A stretch of DNA of 39,932 nt, from positions 1 to 39,932 of the forward strand of contig NZ_BAFQ01000210.1 in assembly GCF_000308375.1 (NCBI RefSeq), read 5' to 3'. Below, one piece after another: positions 24,856 through 33,577 of this stretch. The position numbers and the translations under genes were made by a program. Position 1 is the stretch's first letter. The number at the start of each line of letters is the position of its first letter. The notes below the pieces were generated by a model that was given only the letters and a program-made list of their open reading frames with translations, was not told the origin of the DNA and did no database searches. Source of the DNA: Nocardia aobensis NBRC 100429. Lineage in GTDB: Bacteria > Actinomycetota > Actinomycetes > Mycobacteriales > Mycobacteriaceae.

Positions 24856-26052
24856 ATGCACCGACTTCGTCACGGCGATACTGGTCCAGCCGTCGCTGAG
24901 GTCCGGAGCACCCTGGCAAGCCTCGGATTCCATCCACACCCGCACGGGACCGACCGGTCCGGTGGGCAGGGGGAGTACTGGAAGGACTCCGACGCCGTCT
25001 TCGATCGTGAACTCGATTCGGCCGTACGCGCTTTCCAGCAGCAGCGCGGCCTGTTGGTCGACGGCGTCGTCGGGCCCGCCACCTATCGCGCGCTGAAGGA
25101 GGCCTCCTATCGCCTCGGCGCTCGCACCCTGATCTATCAGCTCTCGGCGCCGCTGTACGGCGACGACGTCGCCACTCTGCAACGCCGCCTGCAGGATCTG
25201 GGCTTCTACGTTCATCGCATCGACGGCTATTTCGGCCCGCACACCCACGATGCGCTCACCGCCTTCCAGCGTGAGATCGGCCTGTCCGCCGACGGCATCT
25301 GTGGTCCGGACACACTGCGTTCGCTGGAACTGCTCGGCGCGCGGGTCACCGGTGGCAATCCGCATCGCATCGCCGAGGAGGAGGTCGTCCACCGGGCCGG
25401 CCCGCAGCTGACCGGGAAGCGCATCGTCATCGACCCCGGAATGGGCGGCGAGGACAAGGGTTTGGCCGTGCCGACGGAATTCGGCGACGTGTACGAATCG
25501 GAGATCCTCTGGGATCTGGCGAGCCGCCTGGAGGGCCGGATGGCCGCCACCGGCATGGAGACGTTCCTGTCCCGCCCGTGGGGCGCCAACCCGACCGACG
25601 CCGAACGCGCCGAGACCTCGAACACCTTCGACGCGGATCTGATGATCTCGCTGCGCTGTGCGGCAAATCTCAGTTCGTCCGCGGGCGGTGTGGCCAGTTT
25701 CCACTTCGGGAATTCGCACGGTTCGGTGTCGATGATCGGCCAGGTGCTGGCGGGATTCATCCAGCGTGAGATCGTGGCGCGAACCTCGTTGCAGGACTGC
25801 CGCACCCACGCCCGCACCTGGGACCTGCTGCGACTGACGAAGATGCCGACCGTCCAGGTCGATATCGGATACCTGACAAACGATTACGACGCCTCGGTAT
25901 TGACCAATCCCCGGATGCGCGATGTGATCGCGGAGGCCATTCTGATCTCGGTCAAGCGGCTGTATCTGCTCGGCCAGGACGATCAGCCCACCGGCACTTA
26001 TACCTTCGCCGAGCTGTTGGCCGAGGAATTGGCCGCGGCCGATCGGATGTAG
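24856..26052 (+). CDS. cwlM: CwlM, peptidoglycan synthesis regulator with degenerate amidase domain
   Basis: Protein of 398 aa, no signal peptide. Two peptidoglycan-binding-1 repeats (about 3-85 with VRAFQQQRGLLVDGVVG, and 100-158 with LTAFQREIGLSADGICG) precede an amidase_3 domain (190-370). Key residues are lost: the zinc His of DPGHGG is Met196, the His of SIH is Arg267, and the catalytic Glu of VEIGF is Asp336. In mycobacteria CwlM is a cytoplasmic activator of MurA when phosphorylated by PknB; the Thr-rich C-terminus (QPTGTYTFAELL, Thr379/381/383) matches the known phosphosite area. ATG 24856 has GGAAGGAAAGGG upstream; an in-frame GTG 13 codons earlier is less likely. Family naming as N-acetylmuramoyl-alanine amidase would be misleading. 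Confidence 0.93.
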   Translation: MHRLRHGDTGPAVAEVRSTLASLGFHPHPHGTDRSGGQGEYWKDSDAVFDRELDSAVRAFQQQRGLLVDGVVGPATYRALKEASYRLGARTLIYQLSAPLYGDDVATLQRRLQDLGFYVHRIDGYFGPHTHDALTAFQREIGLSADGICGPDTLRSLELLGARVTGGNPHRIAEEEVVHRAGPQLTGKRIVIDPGMGGEDKGLAVPTEFGDVYESEILWDLASRLEGRMAATGMETFLSRPWGANPTDAERAETSNTFDADLMISLRCAANLSSSAGGVASFHFGNSHGSVSMIGQVLAGFIQREIVARTSLQDCRTHARTWDLLRLTKMPTVQVDIGYLTNDYDASVLTNPRMRDVIAEAILISVKRLYLLGQDDQPTGTYTFAELLAEELAAADRM

Positions 26053-26066
26053 GTCCCGGATACCAC

Positions 26067-26111
26067 AGGAAGGCGCTCCCGGAATTCGATCCCGGGGGCG
26101 CCTTCCTTTTT
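26067..26111 (+). terminator. Strong intrinsic terminator after cwlM
   Basis: A 16-bp stem (26067-26082 with 26092-26107, one G-U pair), nine-base loop, then TTTTT (26107-26111). It ends the plus-strand series and lies just before the convergent gene at 26116. No T run follows in the other direction, so it acts mainly on the cwlM message. Confidence 0.92.
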
Positions 26112-26115
26112 CGTG

Positions 26116-26898
26116 TCAGTGGCAGGGAACGCCCGGCTGGGCCTGCATGGCGGCGGCGGCCAGCAGCTGGTCCAGAGCGCGCTCGACGTCTTCCTTCCAC
26201 AGATGATCGCTGTCGAGTTCCAGCCGCAGGCGCGGGAATCGATGGTGTTGTGCCACCACCGAGAATCCGACGTCCTCGAGGAAGTCCGCGTCGATCATGC
26301 AGCTTTCGGGCGAACAGGCGCTGTTGGCCTTCTGTCGCGGGGCGGAGGCGATCCCGTGCCCCGGCGAGTCGATGCGCTCCATGAAGAACATGGACCGCAC
26401 TCCGCGGGCCGGCAGCGCGGTCGCGGCCGGATCGGTGCGAATTCCGAAGGCCTCGATCGCTCGCACACCTCGGCGCATCAGATCGCCGACGACGGCCTGA
26501 ATCAACCGATGGGCGATATCTCCGTCATTGTGCGGCGGTTCGGCCCGCAGCGTGGTCAGCAGGACCGCATCCGGGCTCACGGGGGAGGTGGGGAACAATG
26601 CCGCGCGCGGCACCACACTCGGCGGCGAATACAGCGCACATCCGGCCGGCTGACCGTCGACCACAGCGATCTGCCCGCAGGATCCCCATTCGAGCATCAC
26701 CGTCGACAACCACGCCTCTTTTTCGAAGACGGGGTCGCTGAATTCACGGGAATCTGCCGCCACGGCCGGGTCGATCTCCCAGAACACGCATCGACGCGCG
26801 TGTGCCGGAAGTTTGTCCAGTCCGCCGAGGGTTAGTGCGGTCACGCTGGTCGACACCGCTCTGCTCAGCCTCCAGCTTTCCGATTCATCTATGCTCAC
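26116..26898 (-). CDS. GNAT-like acetyltransferase-related protein (Rv3916c-like)
   Basis: Protein of 260 aa in the position of Mtb Rv3916c, between cwlM and parB. A central stretch (IAVVDGQPAGCALYSPPSVVPRA ... AVLLTTLRAEPPHNDGDIAHRLIQAVVGDLMRRGVRAIEAFG) looks like a GNAT core with a poorly conserved acetyl-CoA loop. The C-terminal part carries SACSPESCMIDADFLEDVGFSVVAQHHRFPRLRLEL, with a Cys pair of unknown role. GTG 26898 is assumed; its ribosome binding site is weak. No substrate can be named. It is the last gene downstream of parB on the minus strand, separated by 150 bases. Confidence 0.75.
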   Translation of the reverse strand: MSIDESESWRLSRAVSTSVTALTLGGLDKLPAHARRCVFWEIDPAVAADSREFSDPVFEKEAWLSTVMLEWGSCGQIAVVDGQPAGCALYSPPSVVPRAALFPTSPVSPDAVLLTTLRAEPPHNDGDIAHRLIQAVVGDLMRRGVRAIEAFGIRTDPAATALPARGVRSMFFMERIDSPGHGIASAPRQKANSACSPESCMIDADFLEDVGFSVVAQHHRFPRLRLELDSDHLWKEDVERALDQLLAAAAMQAQPGVPCH

Positions 26899-27048
26899 GC
26901 CGCATCAACATCTTCTCGCCAGCAAGAATATGCGATCAAAGCGAACGCCTCATTTCCCATCCCTTATCGATCGCGGCACATTCGGATCGGCGCGAAAAAC
27001 AGCGGTGTCACAGTGACGTTTCTCGCCGAACCCCGGGGGTCTGTCTCG

Positions 27049-28053
27049 TCAGAGCTGTTGTTGCTCCATCAGCCCGACAATGCGCTCCAGATCGTCGACC
27101 GAACCGAACTCGACGACGATCTTGCCCTTCTTCTTGCCCATACTCACCGTCACCCTGGTGTCGAACGAATTGGCCAATCGCTCGGCGACCTTGTCCAACC
27201 CCGGTGCGTAAATCTGCCTCCGCTTGGGCGTCGGCTTCACTTCGTCTTCGGGGTAGCGGTTCGCGAGAGTGACGGCCTCCTCGGTCGCACGAACCGACAA
27301 CCCCTCGGCGACGATGCGTTCGGCCAATCGCTCCTGCGCCTCGGCGCCCGCTTCCAACCCGAGCAGGGCACGAGCATGTCCGGCGGAGAGCACGCCGGCC
27401 GCGACCCGTCGCTGCACCGGAATCGGCAACTTCAACAGGCGAATCATATTCGTGACGACCGGTCGGGATCGGCCGATTCGGTTCGCCAGTTCCTCGTGGG
27501 TGACGCCGAATTCCTCCAGCAGCTGCTGATAGGCCGCCGCCTCTTCGAGCGGATTCAGCTGCACCCGGTGGATGTTCTCCAGCAGCGCATCGCGCAGCAT
27601 GGCGTCGTCGGTGGTCTCGCGCACGATCGCCGGGATGGTCTCCAGGCCGGCTTCCTGGCAGGCTCGCCATCGCCGTTCACCCATCACCAGCTGATAGCGC
27701 GGAGTGGGGGAGGAGGACTCCAGCACCCGCACCACGATCGGCTGCATCAGGCCGAATTCCCGCACCGAATGGACGAGTTCGGCGAGCGCATCCTCTTCGA
27801 AGACCTGCCGCGGCTGCTTCGGATTGCGCTCGATCTGATCCGGCGGAATCTCCCGATATACCGCACCGGCACCCGATTCCTCGGCCGCATCGGGAACCCG
27901 ATGCAGATAGGCCGACGCGGGATGCGGGCCGATCGGATCGAGTCCGATCACCGCATTGGCTGCCGCACTTCCGAGTCCCTGCACATCGGCAGGACCGGTC
28001 GGAATCAACGCGGCCAGTCCGCGCCCCAAGCCACCCTTCTTCGCCTGACTCAT
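27049..28053 (-). CDS. parB: Chromosome partitioning protein ParB
   Basis: CTP-dependent DNA clamp that loads at parS and organises the origin for segregation, 334 aa. The start is ATG 28053 (MSQAKKGGLGRGLAALIPTG, the typical ParB N-terminus that contacts ParA); upstream in-frame sequence belongs to parA. The N-terminal CTPase motif GERR is at 125-128 with ENIHR at 160-164. The parS-reading helix-turn-helix is at about 184-201 (THEELANRIGRSRPVVTN). The C-terminal dimerisation region ends GSVDDLERIVGLMEQQQL. It starts four bases after parA stops, so the two are cotranscribed. Near-consensus parS sites occur at 29078, 29344, 30097 and 39726. Confidence 0.96.
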   Translation of the reverse strand: MSQAKKGGLGRGLAALIPTGPADVQGLGSAAANAVIGLDPIGPHPASAYLHRVPDAAEESGAGAVYREIPPDQIERNPKQPRQVFEEDALAELVHSVREFGLMQPIVVRVLESSSPTPRYQLVMGERRWRACQEAGLETIPAIVRETTDDAMLRDALLENIHRVQLNPLEEAAAYQQLLEEFGVTHEELANRIGRSRPVVTNMIRLLKLPIPVQRRVAAGVLSAGHARALLGLEAGAEAQERLAERIVAEGLSVRATEEAVTLANRYPEDEVKPTPKRRQIYAPGLDKVAERLANSFDTRVTVSMGKKKGKIVVEFGSVDDLERIVGLMEQQQL

Positions 28054-28057
28054 CGGC

Positions 28058-29113
<1,056 letters not shown>

Positions 29114-29343
29114 ACAGGCTCCTAACCCCGAGAACTTCAGACACGTGCCCAGGCAGCACCGGCGCCGCATGGCTCGAACAAGCAGAACGCGGAGCTGCCG
29201 GGAACCGCGAAACCGCGCGCTCACGCTCGACGACAACTAGCTTGCCAGCACCGGCCAGAATACGGAAGTTGAACCGCGGCAATCACTATGCGACACGCGC
29301 GGAATGACTCGTCGCGAGCGCCGAATGCGGCTTCGCTGGGCGT

Positions 29344-29359
29344 TGTTTCACATGAAACA
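29344..29359. promoter_or_regulatory. parS-like ParB binding site in the parA-rsmG gap
   Basis: TGTTTCACATGAAACA, one mismatch from parS; the inverted repeat extends two bases further on each side (GTTG...CAAC). It lies upstream of parA in a 253-base gap (29114-29366) with no gene and no other clear element. Confidence 0.75.
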
Positions 29360-29366
29360 ACGAAAG

Positions 29367-30113
29367 TTACTGGGCGCGTCGGGCGCGTCGATTCGCTTCC
29401 TTGTTCGCCCGCTTCTCCGCGCGCGGGACGCGTTCCACGCTGAGCACCACGGTCGGCGGCGTCACGATGCCGACGCCGCATTCGAGGATCGTCGCGTGCC
29501 CGGCGCCGGCCCGCGCCAATTCCACCCGATCGCGCTCGAGCTCCTCGGCGACGCTGGATCCCTTGAGTGCCAACATATGGCCGTGCTCGTGGATCAGCGG
29601 CAGGGACCACTTCGCCAATTTTCCGAGGGGAGCGACCGCACGAGAAGTCACGTAATCCGCGCCGCCCGCTTCCTTCCGGACGTCCGGCTGTTCGGCACGA
29701 CCGCGGACCACGGTGATCTCGAGACCCGCCGATTCGACGAACTCCGCCAGGAACTTGGTGCGCCGTAGCAACGGCTCGACGAGTGTGATGCGCAGATCCG
29801 GACGCGCGATGCCGAGAGGAATTCCGGGAAGCCCGGCGCCGCTGCCTATATCGACAACAGAGGCGCCGAGGGGAATCAACTCACCCAACACCGCACAGTT
29901 GAGGATGTGTCGATCCCAGAGTCGCGGCACCTCTCGCGGTCCGATCAGACCGCGTTCGACGCCCGCGGTCGCCAGCGCGGCGCAGTACTGCTCGGCCAGC
30001 GGGAGGCGATCGCCGAATACCTCGGCCGCCACCGCGGGCGGCGTCAGATCGACAGAGTCACTGCCGGGGGAGTGCTGAGGTGTGGCACCCGCGCCTCGTT
30101 CCACGTGAAACAT
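29367..30113 (-). CDS. rsmG: 16S rRNA (guanine-527-N7) methyltransferase RsmG
   Basis: GidB-family SAM-dependent methyltransferase, 248 aa, that modifies G527 of 16S rRNA (loss gives low-level streptomycin resistance in other species). The conserved block GPREVPRLWDRHILNC, SAM motif VVDIGSGAGLPGIPLGIARP and ADYVTSRAVAPLGKLAKW are present. The start is uncertain: ATG 30113 (MFHVERG) abuts its GGAAGG with no spacer, while GTG 30104 has that GGAAGG nine bases upstream. The basic C-terminus (EKRANKEANRRARRAQ) is longer than usual. It is separated from jag by a hairpin terminator at 30138-30182. Confidence 0.93.
   Translation of the reverse strand: MFHVERGAGATPQHSPGSDSVDLTPPAVAAEVFGDRLPLAEQYCAALATAGVERGLIGPREVPRLWDRHILNCAVLGELIPLGASVVDIGSGAGLPGIPLGIARPDLRITLVEPLLRRTKFLAEFVESAGLEITVVRGRAEQPDVRKEAGGADYVTSRAVAPLGKLAKWSLPLIHEHGHMLALKGSSVAEELERDRVELARAGAGHATILECGVGIVTPPTVVLSVERVPRAEKRANKEANRRARRAQ
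30097..30112. promoter_or_regulatory. parS-like ParB binding site at the rsmG start
   Basis: CGTTCCACGTGAAACA; the 14-base core GTTTCACGTGAAAC has one mismatch. It overlaps the rsmG start region and encodes part of MFHVER. Confidence 0.65.
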
Positions 30114-30137
30114 CCTTCCGGACCGTCGAAATCCATC

Positions 30138-30182
30138 AACACAAAGAGTAGGGCCCCCGGTCCGATGAACCGGGGGCCCTAC
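30138..30182 (-). terminator. Terminator or attenuator between jag and rsmG
   Basis: A perfect 14-bp stem (30148-30161 with 30169-30182), seven-base loop, followed on the minus strand by TCTTTGTGTT. It sits in the 87 bases between jag and rsmG, so it would end or reduce the rpmH-to-jag transcript; rsmG would need readthrough or its own promoter. Confidence 0.75.
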
Positions 30183-30200
30183 CTTACCCATGCGACATTC

Positions 30201-30773
30201 TCAGGCCGGGATCACGACCACGTGCCGGTTGGGCTCGACACCTTCACTCTCACTCGCGACACCGTCCACGGCCGCCACGGCATCGTGAACGATCTTGCGT
30301 TCGAACGGAGTCATCGCAGTCAGCGATTCGGGCTTACCCGACTCCGCCACGCGCCGCGCCGCATCGGTGCCGAGCGCGCTCAGCTCCTCGCGACGCTTGG
30401 CCCGCCACCCGGCCACGTCGAGCATCAGGCGGCTGCGCACACCGGTCGCCTGCTGCACGGCCAGTCGGGTCAACTCCTGCAGCGCGTCCAGAACCTCACC
30501 GCGCCGACCGACGAGCTTCGACAGATCCCGCCCGCCGTCGATGCTCACGACCGCGCGGTCGCCCTCGACATCCAGATCGATATCGCCGTCGAAGTCGAGA
30601 ACGTCCAGCAGCTGCTCCAGATAGTCGCCCGCGATCTCACCCTCTTCGATCAACGCCTCTTCGGCATCGGTCGGATCCGGTTCGGTCACCTCGTCGCGGT
30701 CGTCCACCGCCGCCGCATCATCCTGCACACCGAGGGCCACAGTGGCGTCCCCTCCATCGGTCTCAACAGTCAT
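30201..30773 (-). CDS. jag: Jag/KhpB-type RNA-binding protein
   Basis: Protein of 190 aa, the Rv3920c counterpart. An acidic N-terminus (about residues 1-48) replaces the Jag_N domain. A KH-like domain follows with the GxxG-type loop VGRRGEVLDAL and QELTRLAVQQATG, and a C-terminal R3H domain with MTPFERKIVHDAVA. Such proteins bind RNA and influence cell elongation in other bacteria. It lies 43 bases downstream of yidC in the yidC-jag order common to bacteria. ATG 30773 has AAGGAA upstream. Confidence 0.9.
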   Translation of the reverse strand: MTVETDGGDATVALGVQDDAAAVDDRDEVTEPDPTDAEEALIEEGEIAGDYLEQLLDVLDFDGDIDLDVEGDRAVVSIDGGRDLSKLVGRRGEVLDALQELTRLAVQQATGVRSRLMLDVAGWRAKRREELSALGTDAARRVAESGKPESLTAMTPFERKIVHDAVAAVDGVASESEGVEPNRHVVVIPA

Positions 30774-30816
30774 ATGTCGTTTCCTTCAATCTGAATCATC
30801 CGTCGTATCGGATCCG

Positions 30817-31971
30817 CTAGCGACGTCGCTTCTGATTCGCTCGACCTCTGTTGCCGGATCGCTTGCGATTACCCGGCCCGGGTGACTTACCCGACGAGCC
30901 CGACTTGCCGGAGGTCGAACCGGCCTTGGCCGAAGAACTCGAACTCGTGGAGTCCGAAGTCGTGGAGGCGGCGGTGCCGTTGGTCACGGCCGCGGGCTTG
31001 TCCGCCTCGACGGCCGGCGTTTCGGCGGCACCGGATTTCTTCTTGGCGGTCGGCTTGGCGCCGGGCTTCGGCGCGTTCTGCGCCTTCCGCTCGATCGCCT
31101 CTTCCTTCTTCTGCTGCTCTTCCTTGTCGATGCGCCCGAAGACCAGATGCTGCTGCCCGTAGGTCCAGATGTTGTTGGACACCCAGTAGAGCAGGATCGC
31201 GATGGGGAGGAAGGGGCCACCGACGACGACACCGAGCGGGAAGACCCACAGCGCCAACTTGTTCATCAGGGCGGCTTGCGGATTCGCCGCCGCCTCCGCG
31301 CTCTGACGTGCCACCGAGGCGCGGGCGTTGAAGTGGGTCGCGAGGCCGGCGACGATCATCAGCGGAACCGCCACGACGACCATGTTCCACACGTGCGGGA
31401 TGCCGCCGAAATCCGCGTAGGCGTCCAGGGTCGCCTTGGGGGAGGTGATCGCGGCGGAGATCGGCGCACCGAAGATACGGGCGCTCAGGAACGACTGCAC
31501 ATCGTGCGCGCTGAACACGTAGTTCGGCGTCATCGCGTTCTGCTCGGGCGTCATGTGCAGCTGGCCGATACCGCTACCGGTGCGGTTGAACGACCGCAGC
31601 ACGTGGTACAGACCGATGAACACCGGCACCTGAGCCAGCACGGGCAGACAGCCCATCAGCGGGTTGAAGCCGTGTTCCTTCTGCAGCTTCTGCATCTCGA
31701 CGGCCATCTTCTGGCGGTCGTTCTTGTACTTGCGCTGCAGTTCCTTGATCTGCGGCTGCAGTTCCTGCATCTGCCGCGTGGTGCGCACCTGTTTGACGAA
31801 GGGCTTGTACAGCACCAAGCGCAGGGTGAACACCAGGAACACCACTGCCAGCGCCCAGGCGAACCCGTTGCTGGCGCCCTTGTCGAAATCTCCGAGTCCG
31901 AAGACGAACCCGAAGATCCGGTGCCAGAACCAAAGGATCCAGGACACCGGGTAATAGATGAAGTCGAGCAC
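30817..31971 (-). CDS. yidC: Membrane protein insertase YidC
   Basis: Oxa1/YidC insertase of 384 aa. The start region (MLDFIYYPVSWILWFWHRIFGFVFG) is the first helix, followed by the conserved core from ALAVVFLVFTLRLVLYKPFVKQ, the cytoplasmic coiled hairpin (QPQIKELQRKYKNDRQKMAVEMQKL), the motif NPLMGCLPVLAQVPVFIGLYHVLRS and the last helix LPIAILLYWVSNNIWTYGQQ. The C-terminal 90 residues are a basic, Ser-rich disordered tail ending RKRSGNRGRANQKRRR, which probably contacts ribosomes. GTG 31971 starts four bases after the yidD stop, so the genes are coupled. Confidence 0.96.
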   Translation of the reverse strand: MLDFIYYPVSWILWFWHRIFGFVFGLGDFDKGASNGFAWALAVVFLVFTLRLVLYKPFVKQVRTTRQMQELQPQIKELQRKYKNDRQKMAVEMQKLQKEHGFNPLMGCLPVLAQVPVFIGLYHVLRSFNRTGSGIGQLHMTPEQNAMTPNYVFSAHDVQSFLSARIFGAPISAAITSPKATLDAYADFGGIPHVWNMVVVAVPLMIVAGLATHFNARASVARQSAEAAANPQAALMNKLALWVFPLGVVVGGPFLPIAILLYWVSNNIWTYGQQHLVFGRIDKEEQQKKEEAIERKAQNAPKPGAKPTAKKKSGAAETPAVEADKPAAVTNGTAASTTSDSTSSSSSAKAGSTSGKSGSSGKSPGPGNRKRSGNRGRANQKRRR

Positions 31972-31975
31972 GGCT

Positions 31976-32341
31976 CTATGTACTCCCGTCGGTCGTGTCG
32001 CCGGTCACCGCGCGCGGCGACCCTTTACAAGACTTGTGTTCGGCCGCCTCGTCATGGGCCCGGCTCGTCTCGTGAGCCGCTTCGGCAGCAGCCCGTTTCC
32101 GTTCCGGAACCGGGTCCCACCCACCAGGGTGCCAGGGCGCACATTTGGCCAGACGCACGGCCGTCAATCCGAGACCGACGAACAGCCCGCGAGTACGCAG
32201 AGCCGTCACCGCGTACTCACTACAGGTCGGGGTGAATCGGCACACCGGCATGCGGGTGGGGGAGACGTAGGTCCGGTACAGCTCGATCAGAAAGATCACG
32301 AGATTCGCCGGAAGCCGCGTCAACACGCGCAGGCGGTTCAT
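31976..32341 (-). CDS. yidD: Membrane protein insertion efficiency factor YidD
   Basis: Protein of 121 aa with the YidD signature LIELYRTYVSPTRMPVCRFTPTCSEYAVTAL and CAPWHPGGWDPVP, including the three conserved Cys. It is an inner-membrane-associated helper of YidC. The C-terminal 35 residues beyond the domain are hydrophilic and variable. The start overlaps the rnpA stop by four bases (32338-32341), so translation is coupled within the rpmH-rnpA-yidD-yidC operon. Confidence 0.95.
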   Translation of the reverse strand: MNRLRVLTRLPANLVIFLIELYRTYVSPTRMPVCRFTPTCSEYAVTALRTRGLFVGLGLTAVRLAKCAPWHPGGWDPVPERKRAAAEAAHETSRAHDEAAEHKSCKGSPRAVTGDTTDGST

Positions 32342-32778
32342 GACGCATCACTCGAAGCCACGCGCGCGGCGGAGAGATCGAAAGACATTTTCCGCAGCGC
32401 GGAACGCAATTGCTGATCCAGCTCCGCCGAAGTCGCGGTCGCGGCACCGGGGAGGGCGCGGATCACGACATCGGCCTCCGCCGGAAGGTCGGCGACGACC
32501 CCGGCGCAGATATGACGCAGGCGGCGGGCGACGCGGTGTCGTACCACCGCGGTGCCCACCGCCTTGCTGACGATCAATCCGAAACGAGGACCACCGAAGC
32601 GTGCGAGCGATCGGGCCGCCGCATCGTCGGACCTCGCGGCATCGTCGGATCTCATGTCCGCCGATGCCGACGGCACCACCACATGCACGACGATGTCCCG
32701 TCTCCCGACTCGTCGGCCACGTCGCACCGTCCGGGAGAAGTCGGCACGATGATGCAGCCGGTACGGCTCAGGCAACAC
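32338..32778 (-). CDS. rnpA: Ribonuclease P protein component
   Basis: Protein subunit of RNase P (5' maturation of tRNA), 146 aa, slightly long. The N-terminus MLPEPYRLHHRADFSRTVRRGRRVGRRDIVVHV and the RNR-like motif region FGLIVSKAVGTAVVRHRVARRLRH are characteristic, though the canonical KRNRxKR is changed to VRHRVARR. An insertion of about 20 residues (SASADMRSDDAARSDDAAARSL) lies between the second strand and the catalytic surface. GTG 32778 is assumed; TTG 32775 is possible. It follows rpmH by 85 bases. Confidence 0.92.
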   Translation of the reverse strand: MLPEPYRLHHRADFSRTVRRGRRVGRRDIVVHVVVPSASADMRSDDAARSDDAAARSLARFGGPRFGLIVSKAVGTAVVRHRVARRLRHICAGVVADLPAEADVVIRALPGAATATSAELDQQLRSALRKMSFDLSAARVASSDAS

Positions 32779-32863
32779 CCGAGTGTCCGAGCACGTAACG
32801 GGTGAACGGAAGCAGCGAGACGATCGACGAGTCAGGCATGGCGGCGATGCCGATGCCGTGCGA

Positions 32864-33007
32864 TCAGGCCGTCAGAGAAGCGCGGCCCTTGCGACGGCGC
32901 GCCGACACGATCGCGCGCCCGGCACGGGTGCGCATCCGGAGGCGGAAGCCGTGGACCCGCGCACGACGACGGTTGTTCGGCTGGAACGTCCGCTTGCCCT
33001 TGGCCAC
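32864..33007 (-). CDS. rpmH: Ribosomal protein L34 (bL34)
   Basis: Protein of 47 aa: MAKGKRTFQPNNRRRARVHG, then GFRLRMRTRAGRAIVSARRRKGR, the complete L34 consensus. GTG 33007 is preceded by GAGGAG eight bases away. It heads the minus-strand rpmH-rnpA-yidD-yidC-jag operon and diverges from dnaA, as in most bacteria. A long leader of about 175 bases with a hairpin (33030-33047) precedes it. Confidence 0.97.
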   Translation of the reverse strand: MAKGKRTFQPNNRRRARVHGFRLRMRTRAGRAIVSARRRKGRASLTA

Positions 33008-33029
33008 GGTCAACACTCCTCGAGTTGGT

Positions 33030-33047
33030 GGGCGCCAGGCGGCGCCC
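33030..33047 (-). promoter_or_regulatory. Hairpin in the rpmH leader
   Basis: GGGCGCC-AGGC-GGCGCCC, a perfect 7-bp stem with a four-base loop, about 20 bases upstream of the rpmH ribosome binding site on its transcript. It could affect L34 translation or mRNA processing; no T run follows. Confidence 0.45.
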
Positions 33048-33188
33048 GAAGCTTGTTCGGTGAAACGTATGTGGTCGCGATGAAAACTGGTCTTCATCGG
33101 CACAACGCCCATTGCGTGGTGGTCCCGCTGGATCGACGATTCGACCAGGCAGCAGGCAGCCAACACCGCGTCAACGGGTGACTGTACG

Positions 33189-33217
33189 AGGGTACTGATC
33201 AGCCAGGAGAGGGTCAA
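33189..33217 (-). promoter_or_regulatory. Promoter of the rpmH operon
   Basis: On the minus strand: TTGACC (33217-33212), exactly 17 bases, TACCCT (33194-33189). This is a near-consensus housekeeping promoter pointing toward rpmH and gives a leader of about 175 bases. Confidence 0.65.
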
Positions 33218-33335
33218 ACTCGGGGTCCCTCATGAGACGCCCGCCACTGAATCCGGCCCGCGACAGCCGTTCACCCCGGGCGACTCACCGTGCTGCCGCG
33301 ACGCGCCGTTGGGACGGCGCACTCGTGAACCACCC

Positions 33336-33365
33336 TTGTCACAGCCACGGGAGACCCACTACGAT
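33336..33365 (+). promoter_or_regulatory. Promoter of dnaA
   Basis: TTGTCA (33336-33341), 18-base spacer, TACGAT (33360-33365). It is upstream of the DnaA boxes at 33447-33478, so DnaA bound there would act as a roadblock and autoregulate. Confidence 0.55.
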
Positions 33366-33446
33366 TCATAGCCAGAAGATAGCTGCAGAAGCGCAGGTCC
33401 AGGCGCTGACCGGGGGGTTGTTGCAGCGAACCACGTATCATCCCAG

Positions 33447-33478
33447 TTCTCCACATCTGTGGATAATTGTGTGGAAAG
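33447..33478. promoter_or_regulatory. DnaA box cluster in the dnaA leader
   Basis: Three adjacent sites: TTCTCCACA (33447-33455, one mismatch), TGTGGATAA (33458-33466, exact reverse complement of TTATCCACA), and TGTGGAAAG (33470-33478, two mismatches). The second is the only perfect consensus box I found in the window. Confidence 0.8.
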
Positions 33479-33577
33479 ACCCCTGGAGTGGCATATTCGT
33501 ATGGCTGACGGCCAGGCATGTCAGTGGTCGCCGACCGTTGGAGCTCCTGTCGAGTTGCTCCGGGGAGGAAATAATAC

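Larger units (their letters stand above)
33008..33577. other. rpmH-dnaA divergent regulatory gap
   Basis: 570 bases without a gene. From left to right it holds the rpmH leader with a G+C hairpin (33030), a minus-strand promoter for rpmH (33189-33217), a plus-strand promoter for dnaA (33336-33365), a cluster of DnaA boxes (33447-33478), a possible second -10 near 33494 (TATTCG), and the dnaA ribosome binding site GGGGAGG (33562-33568). Confidence 0.8.

Noticed and set aside
33049..33074. Possible parS site near TTCGGTGAAACG before rpmH
   Set aside because: Only the right half resembles parS; the left half and the spacing do not match.
33008..33217. Possible N-terminal extension of rpmH to 33217
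   Set aside because: It runs through the leader hairpin and promoter region and would add residues not found in any L34.
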